Source: Mucilaginibacter sp. UBA4741 (GTDB lineage Bacteria; Bacteroidota; Bacteroidia; Sphingobacteriales; Sphingobacteriaceae). Taken from it: a stretch of DNA of 18,574 bases. Both the position numbers and the translations under genes were made by a program. Shown here piece by piece: positions 6,952 through 16,700 of the stretch. Positions within the stretch are counted from its first letter, which is position 1, and the number at the start of each line of letters is the position of its first letter. The notes under the pieces were generated by a model. That model searched no databases. It worked only from the letters and a program-made list of their open reading frames with translations, and had not been told where the DNA came from. The stretch covers positions 1-18,574 of the forward strand of contig DHIR01000164.1 of NCBI GenBank assembly GCA_002403905.1, read 5' to 3'.

Positions 6952-8808
6952 ATGACGCAACACACCCCTCCTAAAAAATACACTATACGTATATGGCCCA
7001 TAATTATATTGGTATTTATATTTCTACTAGGTGCTACCGGGTGGTATCTGTATAAAAGATATGTAGCCGGCGATAAGTGGAAGCCTCTGCTACAGGCAAA
7101 GCTGAAGGAGATGATACTCCAATCAACCGATAGTTTGTATCATATTGAATATTCTAATTTCGACCTCGACCTGGCTTCGGGCGATGCTACGCTCTCTGAT
7201 TTTAAGCTGATACCCGATTCGACAGTCTACCAAAAGCTGGTAATCGAAAAAAAAGCACCAGACAATCTGTTTACACTAAGTGTTAAAAAACTAACCATTA
7301 AAAACGTAGGCGCTAAAAAAGCGTATAAAGAAAAGATCCTGATCATTGACAATATATCTATTGATAAACCCAGCCTCACTATTGTAAACAAACGCTATAG
7401 TTTTAATGATACTGTAAAGGTGGGTAAGCCAAAAACACCTTACCAGTTAGTTAAAAACATATTTAAACAGTTGCGTATCGATTCTATTTCGTTAAAGGAT
7501 ATCAGCGTAAATTATATTAATAAAAGCAACCCGGTAACTAAGCGAACGGCAATAAATCATCTGGATATTAATATATCGCGCATTTTAATTGACTCGCTCT
7601 CTGCCCTGGATAGCACCCGTTTTTATTATACCAAGGGCGTTGAGTTTGTATTACATAATTACAAAATAGCTACTCCCGACAGTATGTATAAAGCCGAATT
7701 GAAACAGATCTATTTCTCGACGGCCAGGCGTGAGATCATATTGGATGGTGTATCTTTTTTACCAAGATATAACCATACCGAGTTTTATGAAAAACTGGGT
7801 ACATCAGGCGATATATTTACTTTGAAATTTAAGAAGATAGCTATACTTGATATCGACTTGCAACGTTTCCTGCGCGACCAAAAGCTGTATGCCGGTGCCA
7901 TGAATATTACCAATGCCAATGTGCAGATATACAGCAACAGTAATTACAAGGGCAAAAAATCTATAAAAATTGGCAAGGACCCACACCAGGAATTGCAAAA
8001 GGTAGCATTGGATATGAAGCTGAGCAAGCTAAACCTTACCCATAGCGATATTATTTATTCGGAGTTGGATGCCACTACCCAGCAAACTGGTATAATTACG
8101 TTTAACAATACCACCGGCCACTTTTTTAATGTTACAAATGATGCTGATGTAAAAAAGACCAGTCCGTTCATGATAGCGCGTATCAGCACCCATTTTATGA
8201 ATGTGGCACCATTACAGGTAAACTTTAAATTCAATTTAAATGCTAAGAACGGCGCGTTTAACTACTCGGGCACATTGGGCAAGTTTGATGGACGGATATT
8301 AGATAAGCTGGTAAAACCGTTAGCATTGGTACACGTGCAATCTGCCGATGTAGAGCGTTTAAATTTTAATGTTGATGCCAATAATTACAATAGCAAAGGG
8401 CACCTGGAGTTCTATTATAAAAACCTAAATGTGCAGCTGCTAAAAAAAGTTGATGGTAAAGCCGAACTGCAAAAACAGGGTTTTATATCAAAAATAGCAA
8501 ACTCGCTTATTATTAATAATGAAAACCCGGATAAAAAAGGAGTTTTCCGCCCGGGGCCAATCGACTTGAAGCGCGAACCAACAGTATCATTCTTTAATTT
8601 TTTATACAAAGGGTTACTTGACGGATTAAAGCCAAGCGTAGGTTTTGATAAAAAAACAGAAGGCAAGGTTAATAAAGTTGTAGCCAAAGTAAGTACCTTG
8701 GTTGACAAGTTTAATCAATTTAAAGAAGACCGCAAAAAGCGAAAAGAAGACCGCCAGGCAAGGCGTCAGGCGAAAAGAGACTCGATAGCAAATCTTAAAA
8801 AACAGTAA
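6952..8808 (+). CDS. Membrane-anchored AsmA-like protein, paralogue 1, function unknown
   Basis: 618 residues from the ATG at 6952; the frame is open to a TTG 12 codons earlier, but the ATG leads directly to the membrane helix. Visible parts: a short basic N-terminus, one membrane helix (about 12-33, IRIWPIIILVFIFLLGATGW), a long domain with alternating strands of the kind seen in AsmA/TamB-type proteins (SLYHIEYSNFDLDL, ATLSDFKLI, LTIKNVGAK and many more), a conserved block near residues 525-565 (NPDKKG... FFNFLYKGLLDGLKPSVGFDKKT) and a very basic helical tail (about 585-618, EDRKKRKEDRQARRQAKRD). Topology suggests an inner-membrane anchor with the bulk in the periplasm. It shares these landmarks with the next gene, 11 bp downstream. 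AsmA-like membership is inferred from pattern, not from a search; a role in lipid or envelope traffic would be a guess. Confidence 0.8.
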   Translation: MTQHTPPKKYTIRIWPIIILVFIFLLGATGWYLYKRYVAGDKWKPLLQAKLKEMILQSTDSLYHIEYSNFDLDLASGDATLSDFKLIPDSTVYQKLVIEKKAPDNLFTLSVKKLTIKNVGAKKAYKEKILIIDNISIDKPSLTIVNKRYSFNDTVKVGKPKTPYQLVKNIFKQLRIDSISLKDISVNYINKSNPVTKRTAINHLDINISRILIDSLSALDSTRFYYTKGVEFVLHNYKIATPDSMYKAELKQIYFSTARREIILDGVSFLPRYNHTEFYEKLGTSGDIFTLKFKKIAILDIDLQRFLRDQKLYAGAMNITNANVQIYSNSNYKGKKSIKIGKDPHQELQKVALDMKLSKLNLTHSDIIYSELDATTQQTGIITFNNTTGHFFNVTNDADVKKTSPFMIARISTHFMNVAPLQVNFKFNLNAKNGAFNYSGTLGKFDGRILDKLVKPLALVHVQSADVERLNFNVDANNYNSKGHLEFYYKNLNVQLLKKVDGKAELQKQGFISKIANSLIINNENPDKKGVFRPGPIDLKREPTVSFFNFLYKGLLDGLKPSVGFDKKTEGKVNKVVAKVSTLVDKFNQFKEDRKKRKEDRQARRQAKRDSIANLKKQ

Positions 8809-8819
8809 TCAGATACGAA

Positions 8820-10664
8820 ATGGCATTAAATTTTTTAAAATATAAATGGCAAAAAGTAACGCTGGTTAGTGTAACCATTTTTATTGTATTGCTGTTGGGA
8901 TTGGCGTTTTTTGTTAACCGGTACTGGTCGCCAATATTATCTGGCAAAGTAAAAAGTGCGGTGCTTACCAGTACAGATAGCCTGTATAATGTTGATTTTT
9001 CGTCTGCCGAACTGCATGTACTTGAGGGGCGTATAATTATTTATAACATCGATTTTAAGGTTGACAGCGCGGTCTATAATCATCGCAAACAACTACACCT
9101 TGCCCCTAATAACCTAACTACATTTCATGTAAAACGATTAGTCTTGTCGCATATACACCCGTTTAAATTATACTTTCAGCATATACTGGATATTGATCGC
9201 ATTACCCTCACCGAACCCGAAGTACATATTAGCTACCAACTAAATCATACTAAAGACACTACAGTTAAAGATCTCCGCACCCCGTGGCAAAAAATATCCA
9301 AATCATTAAAATATGTACACGTTGGCGATATATTTTTAAATGATGTTAAATTTAAGTATGATGATTATTCGGGTAATAAGTTAGAGGTATCAGAGCTTAA
9401 AGAAATGAATTTGCAGGCTAACGAGTTGCTTATAGATTCGGCCACTCAAACTGATAGATCGAGGTTGCTTTATTGCAAGGATATAGTAGCTGATTTGAAT
9501 AACTACAAAGGCAAAACCTTAAACGGCTTATACATCTATACTATTAAAAAACTAAAGCTTTCTACACGTATATCTCAATTAAATATAAAAGGGGTAGTAA
9601 TTGACCCGGTAAACACCCATACGTTTTTTAATAACACCATGCTGGATAAGTATTCCTTAAAATTGGATTCTGTTCAACTAAATAATTTTGACTTTCTTAC
9701 TTATCATAAATATCGAAGTATAAATGCTTCAAGCTTAATTATAAGTCATGGCATTTTTGATCTGTTTAACAATCCCAATAAGCCTCAAAGTAAGCTCAAT
9801 AAAGTTGCCAGTTTCCCTAATGTTGCTATACATACGATAGGTATAGATTTAAAGATCGATACCATTATAACCCGGCGTATTGATGTGAATTATAGCGAGT
9901 ACAATAAAAAATCGCATAAAACCGGCACTATTAGCTTTAACAGAACCTACGGTCGGTTTTTAAACATCACCAACAATAAAGAAGCTTTGCAAAAAAACAA
10001 TATAAGTACGGTGTATGTAAGCAGCTATTTTATGGACCACGGTAAGTTTGAGGCTACATTTACTTTTGATTTAACAGCCAAGGATGCGGCTTATAGTTAT
10101 AAAGGCAGCTTAGGGCCAATGGATTTGCAAGCGGTTAACCCGGCTACTATGCCGCTGGCTATGATAAAAATAACATCCGGGAAGCTTAAAAAACTTGAGT
10201 TTAATTTTAAAGCCAACAGCAAAACATCTAAGGGTAAAACCACCGTTTTATACAATGACCTTAAAGTAAATATTTTAAGGGCCGATACCACTAATGCCAT
10301 ACTCAAGCAAAAATTGATAGTAAGCCTTTTTGCCAACATATTTATTTTAAAACATAACAACCCTGATAAAGAAGGTTTAATACCGCGATCATTCAACGTG
10401 GTTTATAAGCGCCCGATAAACTCGCCATTCTTTAAAACTATTTGGCAAAGTTTATTATTGGGCCTTAAATCTGCAGTAGGCTATGACGAAAAAACCCAAA
10501 AAGCTACCACCGCCCGCATGAGTGAACACGAGCTCAACAAGCAAAACCGCAAAATAAAAAAGGCAATACGTAAACAAAAGCGGGCAGAGCGTAAGTTAAA
10601 GCGAGAGTTGAAAAAGCAGCAAAAGGAAGAGGAGAAGAAAAGCGCAGGTGAAAAAATTAATTAA
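8820..10664 (+). CDS. Membrane-anchored AsmA-like protein, paralogue 2, function unknown
   Basis: 614 residues, ATG start, 11 bp after the previous gene and in the same operon. It has one N-terminal membrane helix (about 13-33, VTLVSVTIFIVLLLGLAFFV), a strand-rich domain, a conserved block from about residue 514 (NPDKEG... SPFFKTIWQSLLLGLKSAVGYDEKT) and a strongly basic tail (RKIKKAIRKQKRAERKLKRE and onward to the end). Motifs shared with paralogue 1, in the same order, are STDSLY near the start, TGxIxFNxTxGxFxNxTN in the middle, YxGxLG followed by PLA, SKG, then NPDKxG and GLKxxVGxDxKT. The order and spacing show an old tandem duplication; overall identity is low. No recognised catalytic motif is present. 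The gene converges on sprA with 62 bp between the stop codons. Confidence 0.8.
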   Translation: MALNFLKYKWQKVTLVSVTIFIVLLLGLAFFVNRYWSPILSGKVKSAVLTSTDSLYNVDFSSAELHVLEGRIIIYNIDFKVDSAVYNHRKQLHLAPNNLTTFHVKRLVLSHIHPFKLYFQHILDIDRITLTEPEVHISYQLNHTKDTTVKDLRTPWQKISKSLKYVHVGDIFLNDVKFKYDDYSGNKLEVSELKEMNLQANELLIDSATQTDRSRLLYCKDIVADLNNYKGKTLNGLYIYTIKKLKLSTRISQLNIKGVVIDPVNTHTFFNNTMLDKYSLKLDSVQLNNFDFLTYHKYRSINASSLIISHGIFDLFNNPNKPQSKLNKVASFPNVAIHTIGIDLKIDTIITRRIDVNYSEYNKKSHKTGTISFNRTYGRFLNITNNKEALQKNNISTVYVSSYFMDHGKFEATFTFDLTAKDAAYSYKGSLGPMDLQAVNPATMPLAMIKITSGKLKKLEFNFKANSKTSKGKTTVLYNDLKVNILRADTTNAILKQKLIVSLFANIFILKHNNPDKEGLIPRSFNVVYKRPINSPFFKTIWQSLLLGLKSAVGYDEKTQKATTARMSEHELNKQNRKIKKAIRKQKRAERKLKRELKKQQKEEEKKSAGEKIN

Positions 10665-10726
10665 TTCCTTGTACAGGTTGGGCCGACCCAGAAACATTTA
10701 GATACACTTGGGCCACCAATTATTAA
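10665..10726. other. Spacer between convergent genes, no clear terminator
   Basis: The 62 bp between the stop codons of paralogue 2 and sprA carry the word TTGGGCC twice, 30 bp apart (10678 and 10708), within a loosely repeated context. Only a 4-bp stem (TGGG/CCCA) can be drawn and no T run follows it, so I see no intrinsic terminator for either gene. Confidence 0.5.
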
Positions 10727-13700
10727 TTACTGCAATAACAGCTTCAAATTAACCCCAAAGTTGGTAAATGATGTATTGAACGCCTGCGATGTAAATGGCT
10801 TGGTTAGGTTCGAATCGTAAAATATGTTCAATATAAACCGCTGGCTGATGGTATAATCAATAGACGGGCGGTAGGTAATATTTTGTGCGCCTGATGATAC
10901 TTGCGCGGCGGTAACATCGGCCTGATATATTAAGGTTTTGTTATCGCGTAAAGCAAAGTCCAGCTTAAAGTTCAGGTCGTTTTTCAATATCAGGTTATTA
11001 AATAACCCAAACGGGAACCTAAAGTCCTTAGTTTTATAGCCGAAGCCAAACATTACCACATGCTCATTTAACTGGGTAAGCTGGCTGTTTAACAAGCTTA
11101 AACTTAATGCACGGCTTTGGCGATAGTCGAAAGTAGCGGTCATGTTATTTTTAAAGCGGATATCAATACCAATCAGCGGGACAAACTGCTCCATGATAGT
11201 GATCTGCGAAAACTGGAACCGCGGAAGGAAATTATTATTAACATCCCTTGAACTTGCCGAACCGTTACTTTCTTTATACTGCAATAAGGTATTATAATCG
11301 CCTACAGTATAGGATGATTGATAGCCATGCCTTATATCAAACGATTCAAACAAATCCTGGAACAATGGCATACGGCCCAACCCGCTATAGGTAACTTGCC
11401 AGTTTGGTATAGGTATATTAGGGAATTGATTTAAGCTTGCACCCGAAGCATCCTTGCCCGTGTAAGCCGCAAGGAAGGCGGGCACCAATACATTTTGCGA
11501 GTTAGGTCCATAACCGTCAGCAAAACCGCCCGCTACCGTACTTGAGTTTGGATTGGTATGCCCTAAGCGCTGAGAAATTACGCTCCTGTTATCCAAAAAT
11601 TTCTGGAACGGTGCGGATGTATTGTTAACCCCCTTCTCCTTTGAAAAAGCGGTAGCCAGCGAAAAATAAGAAATACTATAATTACCGGTGGTTGACGGCG
11701 ACAGGTTCTCAAAATCGTTGGTGGCACTTAAAAATTTAAAGTTAGTTTGATACGTATGATGCTGTGTTTTAAACGCACTTAATTGTATTCGCAGGTCGGA
11801 TATCGGTTCAACACTTGCTTTTAAACGCAGATCCTCGTCAACGGATTGCACATACAATTGATTCTGTAATGTATCTCTTGAGATCCAACCCTGACTAATG
11901 GCTCTACCGCGTATATCATTCTGGCTGCCTAATAAAAAGCCCAGGCCCGGTGAGTCGTAACTCAAATCCTCACCAAATAAATTTGACTGCGGCAGGTACC
12001 CTGGTAAAAAGGTAGCATCAGTACGGGTGTACGATGCAGTAACGTTTTTAATACTAGTTATAAAGCCAACCAGTAACCTGGTAGCTGTACTATTTTTAGG
12101 GTTGCTGCCATTTCTTAAATAGGCTATCTTATTATATAAGGCAGTCATGTTTAAGGCGGGGTCCAGTTGTATTTTGCGGGCGTTTTGTATGCTGTTACCA
12201 ACATTAAACTGCGGGTTGCCTATAGCAAACTCCGGCGCGGCCTGCCATGTAAAATTGGTGCTGTAGTGGGCACCCAACGCCGTCCAGTCCATGCCGGGTA
12301 TTTTGTTTAGCGGTACGGTATAGTTTATATTAAACGTGTGGTTGTAATTAGTGGTACGCCCCAGTTTACGTATGTTTTGCCAAAGGGTATCAATTTTTAA
12401 ACCATCCAAGCGGCCATAAGGTTCATCAACTACTGATAGGTTGGTGGCATCAATATCCATTGTTAATGATTTTGTAAGGTTCCATCCTATACCATAAACA
12501 CGGGTTATATTAAATGTTTTGTTAAAGCTTGTCGGTATTAACACCGGGTTGGTAGGGTCATTATTACGCAATGAATTTTCTGAGTAAAAACGATCAAAAT
12601 TAATGCTGAAGTTTAAACGGGTTGGCGCCAGGCTAAAGTTAATATCTCTTATCAGCGCCAGCATATTGGTCTTAATAATCTTCTCGAACGGGCTAATATA
12701 TTTAGGCTGATTAGCATAATTATAAGCCAACGCTACATGATAAGTCCTCTCCAGGTCGTTTTCTGTCGTAAAATCATGGTGTGTATATTCGGTATAAGCA
12801 TAACTGGCATTTAAATTTTCAACGTCATAAATATGTACCGTGGTTTTAGTTGGCGCTCTATCCTTATGCACATTAGTAAAATTGATGCTTTTGCGCATGG
12901 TGTAGTCTTCGGCGGCATTTTTTATGGAGTCGCGCTGTTGGGATGATTTTGCCGAGTTAAGCGTTTGATTTAAGGAGATATCAGATTGCGCCGGATCATA
13001 CTGCGGCGTATTTACCTGGTTGGAAACATTGATATAAGCCGGTATTTTTATCCCCGCCTTGCTTGGTAAAAACCGGCCCAGATCTGCATTGGCTGATATA
13101 TCATAACCCTGGTTATTGGTTAACTGCCTATCCTCCATTTTGGAGTCAAGCGAGCCAAAGCCTGACGTACTTTTATTGCCTGATATGGTGACAGTGGCAA
13201 AATCAGCCAGTTTAAAATCAGCACGGGCAATTGCTGCCCAGCCGCCTTTATTATCAAAATCGGTTAGCCGCAACTCATCAAACCAAACAATGGCCGATTT
13301 GCTCAGTCCATCATCAACCCCAACCGACGAATTATTACGGTATGGGTTACGCACACCTAGCATTATCGTTCGCAAACGGCTCAGGTCGGGCACACCCATT
13401 ATAGTTATACGGTTGCGTCCGTTGGCATAGGTAAACGGTTTATTTATGGGCCATGGCAAGCCGTTAAACTTGGCATTATTACGAGCCACTTTAGCATCGG
13501 TTAATAATGATAAGTCAATATCCATTGCGTTAGCGTCCGGCCATATAGAGTTAGGGCTGGCGGTACCGGGTTGTGTAACGGTTAACGGGATCTCATACTC
13601 GTAATAATTATCCTGGTAATCTGCCCCTAAACGTACAAACGCGCTTACATCATTATCATGCAATGCCGTTTGGTTCGCCTCGGCGTGGATAAACATTTGC

Positions 13701-16700
13701 AGGTGCTTGTATTTGCGCAAATCGTTATAAAAGGTTTTAAACGCTGCTTTCGAGTAACCATCTGCAAGATTGGTTACGTTTAATGATAACGATTGTTCGT
13801 TTAATTGGGTATTGGTTTGCAGATTATTGTAATCGCGCTGACGGTTAATGCCCGGCGGTACAACGTAAGGTATAGGTACGCGTTTACCGTTTTCTTCAAT
13901 ATTTACAGTTTCTACGTTAATGACAGCGTTATCCAGCGGCGGGTTGGTAATAGCCGGATCGGCAATTACGTTTAGCGGATTTTTCTCGGTATTGTACGCT
14001 CTCCAATCGCCACGTACCAATTGTAGTGTGGCAAAACGCAATACAGCAGTATCGGCAAAGTTGGTCATGAACATACGCATGTACCTTATTGCCTTAAAAT
14101 CCTGTATCCCACCAATAGCCGACTGATAAGAAGCGATAGGGATACGGAACTGGTACCAGGTAACATTTTGTGTTGTACCATCGGCCAGTTTAACCTGCGA
14201 TGTTAGTTTATCATTTACAAAATTCTGGCCTACTACAAGGTCTTTAGGGCGCATAGACACCTTGTATTGAAAATACTGGTCGTCTTGGCTCATGTTATTA
14301 TCACGGTCAATATCCTCGCCATCAGGCAATGAGGTATTGGCCGATGTTTGCAGGCCAAGCTCCGCCTGCGATTGCTGGGCAGTTTTGGAGTTGCCCTCGT
14401 TACCATTATATTTACTATAACGATCTAGTATACTGGCTTTTGCCGCATCCTGCGCCGGACCAAGGTAATATTGATAATTATCAGACGATGGGTCATTAGC
14501 AAACGCGTTGGCCGCGGTGCCGCCTACCGTACCTTTGATCTGCTGAACAATTGCCGCAAATTTAGCCCGCTCGTCCGCATCGCTCAACCCATCCAAACCA
14601 ACATCTTGTATAACGCGTGATGCCGGGTTACTGTCAAACGCATTTACAACAGGTTGTGCCTTTGGCACCCTACCCCATGCGGTTGTATCTACCGTGCTCA
14701 GATCGCCATTAACTGGTAAGCCGTTTTCCAAACCTTTACGGCCGTCTTTTAAAACGTCCTCTGATATACTGCCCAGGTTAAAATAAAGGTCGCCACCCGG
14801 TGCTGTTGGTTTGTAGAGAAAGGGGTCCATCACCCAAAACTCAATGTACTCTACGTTTAGTGCCTGGAAATCATTGGTTGAAATACCACGGTACATACCA
14901 CCCCAGCGGGTAGTTGGGTTTTGTAACGAGCCATCGGCATTAATACCGCTTGTTGCATAGTTATACGGGCCACGTATGGTTGGATAAAACGCCAGATCTA
15001 AAGTCGACAAGCTTAAAGGCTGGCCTGTAACCGATTGTTTATACGGAAAAACCTCTGTTTGTAAAATCTGCCGTTGATAATGATTTGATAACTGGTTGCG
15101 TGTAACCCCGATTGAGCCCGAATTAGTGTAAAATATAGGGTCGATATTATAAAACGCCAGCCGTGCCCGGTTAAAGCCATAGCTCAGGTTATTAAACAAT
15201 TGTGACTCGGGGAATAGCTGCGGGGTTCCTGATATTTGCCAGGTATTGGCACTTTTAACATCAATTATAGATTGGCTGTTCTCAAAATCATCTAAATAGG
15301 ATGTACCATTTGTTGAACCGGCATAGTTTAACACACTTGGGCTGCCCGGCAGCAATTTGGCAAACTCGCCGCTAAAGTTTAATGATGATGGAGCCTTGGT
15401 ATGAATAAATGGGATCTTATCAACCAAACGTGTAAGCAGTCGCGAATCTGTAGCATAATTTACATCAAAGCCCACAATAGTGTTTGATATAGACTCCGCC
15501 CCTATGGCTTCGTTTTGCGATATGGGCTGCTCGGTGAGGTGCATTACCGTAGCACCTAAAGCAAGTTTTGGACTATACTTATAATCAAGCCTGGTACCGT
15601 ATAATGACTTTTGCTGCACACCAAAAAGCTCATTATTCTCTAAGTGAACATCAATAGGTTGGCCCGATGACAGGATAGCTGTGTTAATTACATTTAAACG
15701 GCCCGCGTTATAATCAACTGTATAATCTGTACCCTCTACCAGTTTAGTTGCCCCTGCCGATACCGTTACCGAGCCTTGCGGGATATTAATAGCGTTTAAT
15801 TGATATGAGCCACCGCCGCCCTGCGCCGTATAAGTACCCTTAATGGTATACCGGTTTAGCTTGGGGAAAAACTGCTGCGCTACGGTTTTGGTGGAGTCAT
15901 ACAACTGTTGATAAACATACCGGTTGATAAGGTCTGTTTCGCCGGGATTAAATTGTTTGGCCAGGTCAGACCCAAAGGGTTCTACCGTGGGAAAGACAAT
16001 ACGCCCGTTTTGCGAATCAATGGTTACGCCTTCTAAAAAGTCAAAGTATCCATCAGATTGTTTTTCGCCCTGCTGATTTAAATTATCCAGCCCCGTTAAC
16101 TTTAACCAAAGCTTGCTTTTTGTATTTTGCCCTTCCTCCATTACCGGCTTTTCAATGCCCGATTTATCATCCAAACGGGCCACACTCAATTTAAAATTAG
16201 TGGAGCTAACCTGGAACGCGTTCAATGAGTAGATGTTTTTCATCATCAACTTCCAGGTAGGCAGATTGGTTTTTAGTAAGGTATTCTTTAATAATTTCAA
16301 GTACAACAGTTTTGGTGTACCCGGGCTAACCGGTATATCGCTGGAGAACTCGCCCACCTGATATTGCTTGCCGTTATACGTGTACTGGTAAGCTACGGCC
16401 AGCACCTCATCATTATTCAAAGGATAGTTTAATGATATATAACCCAATTGTGGATGCAGCGTATATTCTTTCGATGTTAGCTTACGGGCGTAGGTTAGTT
16501 TTGCATAGTTATCCGTACCGCCATGAGCGGCAAAATAGCCTATCAAAGAATTTGAAGGATCATTGGTAAAGCGAGCGTTTGCCGGTAAATTGGCTAGTAA
16601 ATTATTAGACTGATCTGTAAACCCCGGTCCCTGGAAGCCTGCGGGTAAGCCTGAGAAACCCGAGCCACCTTGTATTTGTGCTGTATTGTAAGGCGCGTTT

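Noticed and set aside
10676..10690. Terminator between paralogue 2 and sprA from the GGTTGGGCCGACC stretch
   Set aside because: The best stem is 4 bp with mismatches beyond it and there is no T run on either strand.
13116..13430. Open frame of 104 codons on the plus strand within sprA
   Set aside because: It is antisense to continuous SprA coding sequence and shows no recognisable domain or spacing with neighbours.
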